The position numbers and the translations under genes are program-made. A DNA stretch of 50,717 bases from DASVXQ01 sp046727955. Its GTDB lineage: Bacteria; Actinomycetota; CALGFH01. Shown in pieces: positions 8,666-17,232 of the stretch. A model generated the notes under the pieces. The model searched no databases. It was not told where the DNA came from and worked only from the letters and a program-made list of their open reading frames with translations. Within the stretch, counting starts at the first letter, position 1; the number at the start of each line of letters is the position of its first letter. The stretch is from positions 1 through 50,717 of the forward strand of contig JBKPDO010000001.1 of NCBI GenBank assembly GCA_046727955.1. The letters are read 5' to 3'.

Positions 8666-9327
8666 TCACGGGGACGCCAGGCCGGCGGCGAACGTCGCCG
8701 TCCAGCTGCCGCCCGGCCAGGTGACCACGAGGGTGTAGCAGCCGGCGACAGGAATCAGCAGGTAGGAGGGGAAGTTGGCGTAGCGGTTCTGCGGGTCGGC
8801 CGCCTGCGGGTTCCCGGAGTCGGTCGCGCCGGGGTGCGCTGGATCCAGTATGGGTGCGGTGGACTCGGTGCCGACCTGAAACCACAACGGCGACCCGGTC
8901 GCGCGGTCGTCGCCATGAAGCTGCACCGGCTGCTTGTAGCCGGGCGCGACCACCCACAGCACTTTGACCTGGTACCCGTGCTGCCCGCGCGGCGCCGCAG
9001 GGTCGACCGCCAGGACCGCACGACCTGAGCGGCCAAACACCCCGAAGCCGACCGCCCACGCGGGGCTGCGACCCAACACCCCACCCTCGCTCCAGGGCCC
9101 CACCGGGCGCGGCACGACCGACCTGGGAGCCGGCGGGCAGGTTCTGGGTGGTGGGCCCAGCCGGCCCGGTTGCGGGGTGGTCGCCGCAGGCCCCCCGGGA
9201 GCGTCTGCCGCGCCGCCGTGGCCGAGGTCGCGCGGCCGGTGGGTGGCGTGCCAGTCGCTTGCCTTGAAGTGGCCGAGCAGCCCGCGAGAAGGCCGGTCAT
9301 CACCATGAGCACGAGCATCCGTGGCAT
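8666..9327 (-). pseudogene. Frameshifted lipoprotein, paralogue of the one at 32689-33255
   Basis: The ATG at 9327 starts a clear lipoprotein signal (MPRMLVLMVM, LAGC with Cys 17) and a low-complexity linker. The mature domain, however, continues in another frame, which ends at 8666. That part contains KVLWVVAPG, NFPSYLLIPVAGCYTLVVTW and a conserved C-terminus. The gene at 32689 has the same order in one frame (KILWVVGAPRNGQPL, YPSVIDLPTAGCWRLALRW), so the break is judged real and lies between the linker and the CPPAPR segment. The function of the family is unknown; it looks like a small surface-anchored beta-domain. A sequencing error cannot be excluded. Confidence 0.65.
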
Positions 9328-9519
9328 CCTTACCGCCCAACCACTCTGCCTTGATGTTCTCGTCTTGAGCGCTTCGGCCTGGCGCACGCACGTCAGCATC
9401 TGCCGCACCGCCTTTGCGGCCTGCATGAAACGGTTGGTGCCCTGATTCAGGGTCCGTCACCGTCACGGCGCAAGCTCTCACCTCTGAGCTGGGGCTAATC
9501 ATTCCTCACAAATCGTTCC

Positions 9520-9702
9520 TCACAATAGGATCGGCGCCAGTATCGCGGCCGCAAACAGGAGCGCGACACCGTCGATGAAGTGCCAGTGCGTCTGCGCCAG
9601 GACCGCATCCCAGATGGCGGTGCTGGGCTTTGCGTCAGATGTTTCTAAGCACTCCGACCGCCCGGCCTGTGCCATGCTCCTCGTGGTCCAGGCCACGGGC
9701 AC
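9520..9702 (-). other. Short open frame with membrane-like C-terminus, possible remnant
   Basis: Sixty residues ending in THWHFIDGVALLFAAAILAP. The HWHFxD pattern followed by a helix recalls the end of heme-copper oxidase subunit III, but the rest does not match and no ribosome site is seen. It may be a gene fragment. The rest of 9328-9938 shows only a direct repeat TTCCTCACAA at 9502-9511 and 9516-9525. Confidence 0.25.
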
Positions 9703-9938
9703 TTGGACGCTCGGGGGTCATTCGTGTGTGACGCCCGGTTAGCCTGTTCCGCTCCGAGTGCCAGCGCGACGACACGGCCCGACATCTTTGGACAACTCCT
9801 GATCTCTTGATTGCCGAAATTGCGACTAGTGGGACGGTGCGTGCGACTCAGTTGGCGTGGGCATAGGCCACTTCCTGCCCGCGCATCACCCACGCGTCGA
9901 ATGGATCCAGTGGTAGAAACGGCGGGGAGGCAGCACTG

Positions 9939-12107
9939 GTGGAAGAGGAACGTATGCCCGACTCTCGCGGGAATCCGACCGAGGAGGATGCCACGCAGGC
10001 GTGGCTTCAGGTCGAGCCGGTGGAGCTTGCGGCTTCGCCGACGGGCGTGCTCCGCGCGCTTGCTGAGCGCCCTTATCCGCTTGCCCTGACCGGATCGTGG
10101 AGCGATGGGGGCGCGGTGGTGACGAGCGACCCGATATGCGTGGCGGCGATCGACGAGGACCCGTTCGCGGTCGTCGACCGGCTGCCGTCGGTCGTGCCGA
10201 GCCAGTCGCACCCCCGCGCGATCGGGGGAGGCTGGTTCGGCTATCTCGGCTATCGCCTGGCCCGGCGGCTGGAGCGGATCAAGGCCCCGGAGCCCCAGGG
10301 CGAGCGCCTGCCGGACTTCCATCTCGCCTTCTACGACCATCTCCTGCGCTACGACGAGCCCGATGCACGCTGGTACTTCGAGGCGCTGATAACCGAGTCG
10401 AAACGCGATTCGATCCGTCGCTGGCGCGACACGGTGCTCGAACAGCTCGGCACGGCGGCCGTGCGCACGGCCGATGCCCGTCTCGACCGAGTCCGATGGC
10501 CGGATCGGGTGCAACACGTGGTCGCCGTGGAGCGCTGCGTGACCGCAATCCGCCGGGGCGACATTTTCCAGGCGAACGTCTGCACCAGGATGGCGGCCGA
10601 GTTGCGGGGCAGCAGCGCCGAGGCGTGGGCGCGCCTGGTCGAGGCGCTGCACCCCGCCCGGGCGGCATACCTTGCTGGCCCATGGGGGTCGGTGCTCAGC
10701 CTGTCCCCGGAGCTGTTCCTGCGGCGACGAGGCACTCGCGTGCTGACGGCGCCGATCAAAGGGACACGGCCGCGCAGCGGCGTAGCCGACGAGCGCCGGG
10801 AGGCCGAGGTCCTGCGGGCCTCGGCCAAGGACGAGGCCGAGAACGTGATGATCGTCGACCTGATGCGCAACGACCTCGGCCGGGTCTGCGTGCCCGGCAC
10901 CGTCCGGGTGCCGACGCTGCTGTCCGTCGAACCACATCCCGGCGTCTGGCATCTGGTCTCCTACGTCTGCGGCGAGCTGCCGCCGGAGGTCTCCAACGGG
11001 GCCCTGCTGCGCGCCACGTTCCCGCCTGGTTCGGTGACCGGGGCGCCGAAGGTCCGCGCGATCGAGATCATCGACGAGCTGGAGACCGTCCCGCGGGGCG
11101 TGTACACGGGTGCTGTTGGCTATGCGAGCCCGGTGGCCGGCCTGGAGCTCAACGTTGCGATCAGGACCTTCGAGGTTCGTGATGGCATCGCATGGCTTGG
11201 CGTCGGCGGCGGGGTGACCGCTGAGTCCACTCCGGTGGAGGAGTGGGTCGAGTGCCTGGTCAAGGCCCGTCCGTTGCTCCAGGCGCTGGGAGCTCCAGCA
11301 GTTCCGGCCAGCATCGGGGAGGCCGGCTCGCCGGCTCTCGCGGACCGCCTGGCAGGGGTGTTCGAGACCATGCTCGCCGTCGACGGCGAGGTGTGCGAGC
11401 TCGCCGATCATCTGAGCCGGCTGCGGCGATCGTGCTGGGAGGTGTACCGGCATCGTCTCGACCCCCAGCTCGCGGACCTCGTCCGCCGGCGGTGCGCGCC
11501 GCTGCGGGGCACGTACCGGATCCGGGTGCGGGTGTGCCCGGCTACTGGCGCGGCGCCGACCGTTGAGGTCGCCGCGCAGCCAAGCCCGCTCCCTGTGGGT
11601 GAGCAGGCGGGCCTTTGTGTGGTCCCGCAGCCGGTGCCGGGAGGCCTGGAGCGGCACAAGTTCGTCGACCGTCGCTGGCTGGAGGGGATCGAGGCCTCCT
11701 GTGGTCCCGGAGAGACCGCGGTCCTGCTCGGCGACGACGAGCTACTAGAGTCGACACGGGACTCGCTGTTCGTCGTTCGAGAGGGAACGCTCTGCGCCGC
11801 GCCGCTCGACGGGCGCATCCTGCCCGGCGTCACCCGGCAGATCGTGCTCGACCTCGCCGATGACCGCGGCATCCGATCGCTCGTTTCGCCGATCGACCAG
11901 CGCTGGCTCATCTCGGCGGAGGGAATGTTCCTGACCAACTCCCTGCACGGTATCCGCTGGGTCAGGCGGACCCGGCAGCGGGAGTGGAGCCAGCCTGACG
12001 CCACCACGCAGGCACTCAGCGCCCTGCTGCTCCGACGGTGGCGGCTGGCTCCTTTCTGGTCCCGCAAGGAGGAGGCAACGTCCAAGCGGGGAGGTGGCCG
12101 ACGCTGA
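9939..12107 (+). CDS. pabB: Aminodeoxychorismate synthase component I fused to aminodeoxychorismate lyase (PabB-PabC)
   Basis: Bifunctional enzyme of p-aminobenzoate and folate synthesis, 722 residues. The GTG at 9939 follows GGGGAGG by eight bases; an ATG at 9954 is possible. Residues up to about 450 form a chorismate-binding PabB domain, with APIKGTRPRSG near 273, DLMRNDLGR near 307 and GVGGGVTAEST near 424. It would add ammonia to chorismate to give 4-amino-4-deoxychorismate. Residues of about 470-715 form a fold-type IV PLP domain, with the likely PLP lysine in ERHKFVDRRW near 574, that would remove pyruvate to give p-aminobenzoate. The glutaminase PabA is not in the window. The gene stands alone, with a terminator hairpin behind it. 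Confidence 0.92.
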   Translation: MEEERMPDSRGNPTEEDATQAWLQVEPVELAASPTGVLRALAERPYPLALTGSWSDGGAVVTSDPICVAAIDEDPFAVVDRLPSVVPSQSHPRAIGGGWFGYLGYRLARRLERIKAPEPQGERLPDFHLAFYDHLLRYDEPDARWYFEALITESKRDSIRRWRDTVLEQLGTAAVRTADARLDRVRWPDRVQHVVAVERCVTAIRRGDIFQANVCTRMAAELRGSSAEAWARLVEALHPARAAYLAGPWGSVLSLSPELFLRRRGTRVLTAPIKGTRPRSGVADERREAEVLRASAKDEAENVMIVDLMRNDLGRVCVPGTVRVPTLLSVEPHPGVWHLVSYVCGELPPEVSNGALLRATFPPGSVTGAPKVRAIEIIDELETVPRGVYTGAVGYASPVAGLELNVAIRTFEVRDGIAWLGVGGGVTAESTPVEEWVECLVKARPLLQALGAPAVPASIGEAGSPALADRLAGVFETMLAVDGEVCELADHLSRLRRSCWEVYRHRLDPQLADLVRRRCAPLRGTYRIRVRVCPATGAAPTVEVAAQPSPLPVGEQAGLCVVPQPVPGGLERHKFVDRRWLEGIEASCGPGETAVLLGDDELLESTRDSLFVVREGTLCAAPLDGRILPGVTRQIVLDLADDRGIRSLVSPIDQRWLISAEGMFLTNSLHGIRWVRRTRQREWSQPDATTQALSALLLRRWRLAPFWSRKEEATSKRGGGRR

Positions 12108-12262
12108 CCACTATCGAGACGCCGGCGGTCCGCGGCTCAGCGCTCACCGTGACATGTTCTGGCTCATCACACGTCCACCAGGGCCGGGCTCCCAAGGTCG
12201 TCCGCCGATCAGCACCGCCGAGTGCTGGTAGGCGGTGAGCAGCCTCGCAGGGATTTATCCAT

Positions 12263-12286
12263 GTGGGGGGAGCTCGCTCCCCCCAC
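12263..12286. terminator. Bidirectional hairpin terminator
   Basis: GTGGGGGGAGC pairs perfectly with GCTCCCCCCAC around a minimal loop. It lies between two convergent genes (stops at 12107 and 12363) and can serve both. Nothing else is recognised in this roughly 255-base gap. Confidence 0.85.
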
Positions 12287-12362
12287 GGCTACCCAAGACC
12301 GGCCTGTGCCTGGGCAACCCCCTACTCGAGTCCCAGCCAGCGGAGCTGCAGCGGGTCGGGCG

Positions 12363-14006
12363 TCAGGGTCGGCTGCTTCGCAGTGCCCGCACGGCTCGCG
12401 CGGCGTCGCGGATCAGGGCGAGCTGCTCGCGTGCCCGCTGGCCGGCTCGGCGCCGGCGCCCCAGCCCGAGCGCGTTGAGCACAACGGCAGCGGCGTTGCG
12501 GCCAGGGATGCCGGTCACGCCGCCGCCAGGGTGGGTGCCGGCGCCGGTCAGGAACAGCCCCTCGACCGGCGTGCGGTAGCGGGCCAGGCTCGGCGACGGC
12601 CGGAATGCAAGGAGCTGGTCGATGCTCATCTCGACGTGGTTTGGGTTGGCGTGCGGGTTGCCGTGGCGCGCGACCCACTGCGCCGGGCCGGTGATGCGGC
12701 GCTCGACCGGTGCGAGCTCGCTGCCAAGCGCCCGCTCGGCGACGCGCCAGGCGTGGTCGGCGGCTCGCTCCAGCGCCTGCCGGTCCCAGGGCCCGGCGGC
12801 GGGCCGCCACGGCAGGAAGGTCGAAAGCCAGATCACCGCGCGGCCCGGCGGCGCCCAGCCCGGCTCGAGAGCCGAGGGGAAGGCGATCATAAGCGGCGGG
12901 CGCGCGGGCAGGTCGCCGAGCTGGATGCTGGCGAACGCCCGCTCGATGTCGCTGATCGTGTTCGCCGACAGCATGAACGAGCGCTCGAAGCCGGCAGGGC
13001 CAGGCACGTCGGGCATGCGCTCGATCACGGCGTCGATCTTCAGCTCAGAGACATTGCGCCGCCCGACGTGGATACGGCGCACCTCGTCGAGCAGTCGCGG
13101 CGAGACGTCGCCCTCGTCAAGCAGACCGAGGAACAGCCGGCGCGCGTCCACGGCCGAGACCACCGCCCTGGCCGCCTCGAAACGCTCACCGTCGGCATCA
13201 ACCGCGACAGCGCGGCCACCAGCGACCTCGACACGCTTGGCCGGCATGCCGCAGCGCAGCTCCCCCCCGGCCGCTTCCAGGCAGCCCACCAGCGCGTCGA
13301 TGGTGGCGCGCGAGCCGCCGGCCGGGCGCGCCGCCGGGTTGCCGTGACCGCCGGCGAGCAGCAACGCGCCCGCGCCGGTGCCCGGGTCGGCGGGCGACTG
13401 CTGCGAGTGCGCGGCCCAGTGCGCCAGCAGGCCCTGCAGCCGCTCGTCCTCGAAGGTGCCGCGCAACACCACCGAGGCTGAGCCGAGGAGCGCCTGCAGC
13501 AGATGCTGGGCCTCCGCGCCGAGCGCCGCCTCGGCGAGCGCGGCCAGCTGCCGCAGGGATGGCGGCGGGCCGGCTTCGGTCTGGCGCAGCAGCGCTACGC
13601 CGGCCGCGGCCCAGCGGGCGAAGCGGCGGTAGGCCTCGGCCTGATCACGGCCGACGGTCGCGGCCAGGCCCTCGACCGTCTGGTCGAGCGAGTCGTGCAC
13701 GGCCAGCGCGGTGCCGTCGTCGCAGGGGGCGAGCGTGACCTCCTCGCGCAGGTGAAAGCGCAGGCCGAAGCGGGCCTCCAGCTCGAGGGCAGCGGCCACA
13801 CCGCTGCCGCGGATGCCGCCGTGCTCGTAGGCGCCCAGCTCGAAGCGGCCGCGCCCATCGGGCAACTCGACCGTGTGAATGCAGCCCCCGGGCGTCTTGG
13901 ATGCCTCCAGCACGGCGACCGCGAGCCCAGCGCGGGCAAGGTAGCAGGCGCAGACGAGCCCGTTGTGGCCAGCGCCAATCACCACCACGTCCACTCGGGT
14001 GGTCAC
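12363..14006 (-). CDS. Phytoene-desaturase-like FAD-dependent oxidoreductase
   Basis: 547 residues. The N-terminus carries a Rossmann FAD-binding motif (VVVIGAGHNGLVCACYLARA) followed by the GG doublet of the amine-oxidase/phytoene-desaturase fold (TPGGCIHT). The C-terminus has the second FAD contact (LFLTGAGTHPGGGVTGIPGRNAA). It is close in layout to the PYROXD2/CrtI-like group, whose substrates are mostly unknown. The GTG at 14006 overlaps the stop of the upstream amidohydrolase as GTGA, so the two are co-translated and it probably oxidises an intermediate of the same pathway rather than a carotenoid (inference). It is the last gene of the minus-strand arm of the catabolic island. Confidence 0.85.
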   Translation of the reverse strand: MTTRVDVVVIGAGHNGLVCACYLARAGLAVAVLEASKTPGGCIHTVELPDGRGRFELGAYEHGGIRGSGVAAALELEARFGLRFHLREEVTLAPCDDGTALAVHDSLDQTVEGLAATVGRDQAEAYRRFARWAAAGVALLRQTEAGPPPSLRQLAALAEAALGAEAQHLLQALLGSASVVLRGTFEDERLQGLLAHWAAHSQQSPADPGTGAGALLLAGGHGNPAARPAGGSRATIDALVGCLEAAGGELRCGMPAKRVEVAGGRAVAVDADGERFEAARAVVSAVDARRLFLGLLDEGDVSPRLLDEVRRIHVGRRNVSELKIDAVIERMPDVPGPAGFERSFMLSANTISDIERAFASIQLGDLPARPPLMIAFPSALEPGWAPPGRAVIWLSTFLPWRPAAGPWDRQALERAADHAWRVAERALGSELAPVERRITGPAQWVARHGNPHANPNHVEMSIDQLLAFRPSPSLARYRTPVEGLFLTGAGTHPGGGVTGIPGRNAAAVVLNALGLGRRRRAGQRAREQLALIRDAARAVRALRSSRP

Positions 14007-15388
14007 AATCCCACTCCCTCAGGCACGCCGGCGTAGACCGACTCGGCCCCGAGCCCGGCGCGTATGGCCAGGTCGCGGCCCAGCTCCCGCGCGTGCCGAG
14101 CGAGCGCCGCGACCTCGGCGCCCAGCAGCCGGCCGCCCTGCACGCGGCGCACCCCATCGACCCAGACGTCGGACACGCAGCGCGCCGTGGCGCAGTAGAC
14201 GACCTGCTGCCAGGGGTCATGGATGGTGGCCAGCTCCGGCGTGTTGCCGTCGAGCAGCACGAGGTCCGCACGCTTGCCCGGCTCGAGCGAGCCGACCAGC
14301 CGGTCGAGGCCGAGCGCTCGGGCCCCCTCGACGGTCGCCATGTGCAGCACCTCCCGCGCCGTGATCGCGTCCGCGCGCAGCGCCGCGAGCTTGTGGAGCA
14401 GCCCGGCGGTCTTGATGACGCCGAACATGTCCTGGTTGTCGTTGGATGCCGCCCCGTCGGTGCCAAGCGCGACGGTGACGCCCTTCTCGCGGCGCAGCCG
14501 CCCGACCGGGCACACCCCGGAAGCGAGCAGCATGTTCGAGACCGGGTTGTGCACGACCGCGACGCCGTGGGCGGCGAGCAGGCGCAGGTCCCGCTCGCTG
14601 CACCACACGCAGTGCGCGGCGAGCACCTCGTGGTCCAGCAGGCCGGCCTGGTGGGCATGCTCGACGGTGCTGTGGCCGTTGCGCAGGCGCGACTCGGTCA
14701 GCTCCTCGCGCACCTCGGCGAGGTGGGTGTGGACCGCCCAGCCGTGCTCGGCGCAGGCGGCGACGGTGCGGGCGAGCAACTCCTCGCTGATCGCCAGGAC
14801 GGTGCCGACGCCGGCGCGAAACGACAGCAGCGCCTCACCAGCGACACGGTCCGCGAGCGCCTCGTGCTCTGCCATGAACTCCGCAGGCGGCGGCGCGCCC
14901 TTGTAGCAGTCCTCGGCGCCGAACGACACCACCCCGCGCATGCCTAGCTCGGCGAGGCCGTCGGCGGCGCCGAGCGAGGCCAGCGAGCCGAGGTTGCGGT
15001 GGCAGGACATGTCGCTTGCGGTGGTGATGCCCGAGAGCAGCATCTCGGCGGCCTTGAGGCGCGCGCCTACCCGCACGTCCTCGCGGGTGAGGGCGCGCCC
15101 GGCCGGGTTGATGACCCGCTCGAGCCACTCCCACAGGCTGGCGGTCTCCCCCATCCCGGGGAGCAGGCCCTCGGTGAGGTGAGTATGGGCGTTGACGAAG
15201 CCGGGCAGGACGATGCCGTTGCCGTCGCCGGCTACCTCGGCGGGGTCGGGAAAGCGCCGCCGCAACTCCTGGAAGGCGCTGACCGCGGCGATCGCCCCGT
15301 CCTGGCCGACGGCGACCGCGCCGTCGCGGACGAGCGTCCGCTCGGGCGCCATCGCGAGCACCCAGGCACCGCGTACCAGCACGGTCAC
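14003..15388 (-). CDS. Amidohydrolase / deaminase of the TrzA-AtzA-MtaD type
   Basis: 461 residues from the GTG at 15388. This start gives the usual short beta-sandwich beginning (VTVLVRGAWVLAM) and has GAAGG seven bases upstream; longer starts reach into the operator at 15483-15500. Metal ligands are intact: NAHTHL (H68, H70), HTHLAE, AAHCVW and GTDGAASND. This is the zinc-dependent aromatic or cyclic amine hydrolase group (cytosine, guanine, 8-oxoguanine, S-adenosylhomocysteine or s-triazine hydrolases). The substrate cannot be fixed, but it would remove ammonia from an N-heterocycle or imine. A 23-codon leader frame overlaps its start (15385-15456). Confidence 0.88.
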   Translation of the reverse strand: MTVLVRGAWVLAMAPERTLVRDGAVAVGQDGAIAAVSAFQELRRRFPDPAEVAGDGNGIVLPGFVNAHTHLTEGLLPGMGETASLWEWLERVINPAGRALTREDVRVGARLKAAEMLLSGITTASDMSCHRNLGSLASLGAADGLAELGMRGVVSFGAEDCYKGAPPPAEFMAEHEALADRVAGEALLSFRAGVGTVLAISEELLARTVAACAEHGWAVHTHLAEVREELTESRLRNGHSTVEHAHQAGLLDHEVLAAHCVWCSERDLRLLAAHGVAVVHNPVSNMLLASGVCPVGRLRREKGVTVALGTDGAASNDNQDMFGVIKTAGLLHKLAALRADAITAREVLHMATVEGARALGLDRLVGSLEPGKRADLVLLDGNTPELATIHDPWQQVVYCATARCVSDVWVDGVRRVQGGRLLGAEVAALARHARELGRDLAIRAGLGAESVYAGVPEGVGL

Positions 15389-15456
15389 GGCGCGACCTTC
15401 AGCAACCGGTTCGTCGGCGCGACCAGGCATCCCGGCCACGCGAGCACCAATTCCAT
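15385..15456 (-). CDS. Possible 23-residue leader peptide coupled to the amidohydrolase
   Basis: The ATG at 15456 has GGAGG seven bases upstream, a better ribosome site than any of the amidohydrolase's own starts. The frame (MELVLAWPG... NRLLKVAP) ends with a TGA that overlaps the amidohydrolase GTG as GTGA. Such an arrangement gives translational coupling. It lies between the GntR-type operator and the enzyme. No codon run suggests attenuation, so only coupling is proposed. It could also be a chance frame. Confidence 0.4.
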   Translation of the reverse strand: MELVLAWPGCLVAPTNRLLKVAP

Positions 15457-15482
15457 GGACAGACCTCCGCGGCCGAAGACTC

Positions 15483-15500
15483 TGTCTCTTGTCTGGCACA
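15483..15500. promoter_or_regulatory. GntR-type operator candidate upstream of amidohydrolase
   Basis: TGTCTCTTGTCTGGCACA shares its first 12 bases exactly with the site at 18816-18833. It contains the partial dyad TGT-N5-ACA expected of GntR-family sites. It lies upstream of the amidohydrolase and only five bases beyond the GntR gene's stop. Confidence 0.65.
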
Positions 15501-15505
15501 GGAGA

Positions 15506-16390
15506 TTAGAGGGCCGTTACAGGCAGGTCAAGCCCGCCCGCCTCCAGCACGAAGGTAACGCACACCAGCCGCCGCACCCGCGCGAGCAGCTCCTCGCCGA
15601 GCTGGACCGCGTGTGTAGTCACTACCAGGTCCGACCCGCCGATCAGCCGCTCGACGGCGCGGGCCTCATCGACCAGCACGCTGCGGACCGAGACCAGCGG
15701 CGCATATTGGTGCACAATCGCCTCCAGCCGTCGGCGCGAGCGGTCGTTTGCCGCCACGACCCCGATCCGCGCCTCCGCTGTGAGGTCGAGCAGCGCCCGC
15801 ATGGTCTCCTGCGAGGCGACGAAGTTGAGCGGGACCACCTCGGCGCGCTCTGGCGCGAGCTCGCGCACCTCGGCGAGGTGGAAGTACGGGGTCAGCAGCA
15901 CGGCGGCGTCCAGCAGTGCGGGGTTGGCGCGCGCCTCCTCGATCAGCAGGGGCTCGACCTTGACGATGCTCTCCTGCTGCACCTGCTGCGCCATCCGCTG
16001 CAGGTCGATCGGGTTGCACTCCAGGAACAGCGTGCGCGGCTCCGGCTGGAACACCTCGTCGAGGACGCGTCGCACCAGCCCCTCGAAGGCGCCGCGGTCC
16101 TCACCGCCGAGCCGCCAGCGCAATGCAAGGCGCCGCAGCGCCGCCTCGACGTCGCGCTCGCCGGACTCGCCGGAGGGCAGGCGCTTGCGGACTACCGCCC
16201 TGCGCCGGTTCGCGACCGCGATCCAACCCTGGCGGTCCAGCTCCTGGACGGCGCGCCCGACCGTGCTGGGGCTCGCCCCGAGCTCCGCGGCCAACGTCCG
16301 CACCGACGGGAGCGTGCTGCCCCGCGGGTATACCGCACGGAGGATCCGCTCTCTCAGCGCCTGCTGAATGTCCTGCGCCGACAGCGCCAT
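15506..16390 (-). CDS. GntR-family transcriptional regulator of the catabolic island
   Basis: 294 residues. The N-terminal winged helix-turn-helix is clear: IQQALRERILRAVYPRGSTL, then PSVRTLAAELGASPSTVGRA and a basic wing (VANRRRAVVRKR). The C-terminal roughly 200 residues are not the usual FadR or HutC effector domains. They resemble a periplasmic-binding-like fold, with repeated hydrophobic strands such as AVLLTPYFHLAEV and IGVVAANDRS. The gene lies between the hydrolase and deaminase genes on the same strand, and its likely target sites flank both arms of the island. The effector is probably a pathway intermediate (inference). GGAAGG lies about ten bases before the ATG. Confidence 0.87.
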   Translation of the reverse strand: MALSAQDIQQALRERILRAVYPRGSTLPSVRTLAAELGASPSTVGRAVQELDRQGWIAVANRRRAVVRKRLPSGESGERDVEAALRRLALRWRLGGEDRGAFEGLVRRVLDEVFQPEPRTLFLECNPIDLQRMAQQVQQESIVKVEPLLIEEARANPALLDAAVLLTPYFHLAEVRELAPERAEVVPLNFVASQETMRALLDLTAEARIGVVAANDRSRRRLEAIVHQYAPLVSVRSVLVDEARAVERLIGGSDLVVTTHAVQLGEELLARVRRLVCVTFVLEAGGLDLPVTAL

Positions 16391-16475
16391 TGCCCGACGA
16401 CCTTCCTTGTTCCGAGGCGACCCAAGGCCACTGGATGGTCACTTCCCACCCGAGGACTTTTTCATGGGGAAGTAA

Positions 16476-17207
16476 TTAGCTCTGCCCCACCGCGAACACC
16501 TCATCGAACAGCCCGGTGGGGAGCTTTTCGAGGTAGGCAAGCACCTCGTCCAGCTCCAGCACGTCACAATACTTTTGCTGGAGATCGAACAGGTTGACCT
16601 TGTGAGTCAGCTCGCCCCGGTCCCAGACGCACGGCTCCGGGATGCCGACGCGGAAGTTGTAGGAGATCGCGTCGATCGCAGAGGCGCGCACGCAGCCGCT
16701 GGTCGTCGTGCCGGTAAGGATGATCGTGTCGGCCTGGAGCTGCACCAGATAGCTCGCCAGCGGCGTGCCGAAGAACGCCGAGGGCTTCTTCTTCTCGATG
16801 AATATGTCTTCGTCGCGCGGCGCCACCTCGGCCACGATCTCGTTGCCAAGGTGGCCCTGCACGTCGACCTCGTCGCTGGCGCGGGTGCTCTTGAGATTCC
16901 ACACGCCCAGATCGAAACCGTCGGGACGGCGCGGGCTGGAAGTGTAGAGGACTGGCAGCCGCAGCGCCCGCGCCTTGTCGAGCACCTGCCGGATCGCCGC
17001 CACACCCCGCCAGCCACGCTCGCCGCAGGAGTAGCGCCAGCGCTTGATCGAGTCGAGGATCGGCTCGGGCCGGTCACCGACGAAGTTGTAGTTGACGTCG
17101 ATCACCATCAGCACGGGCCGCTCGCCGAGCCCTGCGCGCCGGCCCCAGCCGGCCGCCTCGAACACAATCCGGTCGGTCTCGGGCAGCACGTCGTCCCACA
17201 CCGCCAC
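16476..17207 (-). CDS. Isochorismatase-fold amidase, N-carbamoylsarcosine-amidase-like
   Basis: 243 residues. The GTG at 17207 is chosen because AGGAGG lies seven bases upstream; the frame is open further but without support. The cysteine-hydrolase triad can be placed: Asp 37 (VLMVIDVNYNF), a Lys in IEKKKPSAFFGTPL (139-141) and the nucleophile Cys 172 in LTGTTTSGCVRASAIDA, a string characteristic of N-carbamoylsarcosine amidohydrolases. Such enzymes cut a carbamoyl group to give an amine, carbon dioxide and ammonia. Directly downstream of a hydantoinase-like gene (25-base gap), this predicts ring opening followed by decarbamoylation. Confidence 0.9.
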   Translation of the reverse strand: MAVWDDVLPETDRIVFEAAGWGRRAGLGERPVLMVIDVNYNFVGDRPEPILDSIKRWRYSCGERGWRGVAAIRQVLDKARALRLPVLYTSSPRRPDGFDLGVWNLKSTRASDEVDVQGHLGNEIVAEVAPRDEDIFIEKKKPSAFFGTPLASYLVQLQADTIILTGTTTSGCVRASAIDAISYNFRVGIPEPCVWDRGELTHKVNLFDLQQKYCDVLELDEVLAYLEKLPTGLFDEVFAVGQS

Positions 17208-17232
17208 GGCGGCACCTCCTCTTTGATCAGCT

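Noticed and set aside
9520..9702. Cytochrome oxidase subunit III gene
   Set aside because: Only a HWHFxD-like tail is present; a full subunit or partner genes are absent.
9645..11657. Long minus-strand open frame (670 codons) over the PabB-PabC gene
   Set aside because: Low-complexity His/Arg/Asp content and no motifs; it is a shadow of the strongly supported plus-strand gene.
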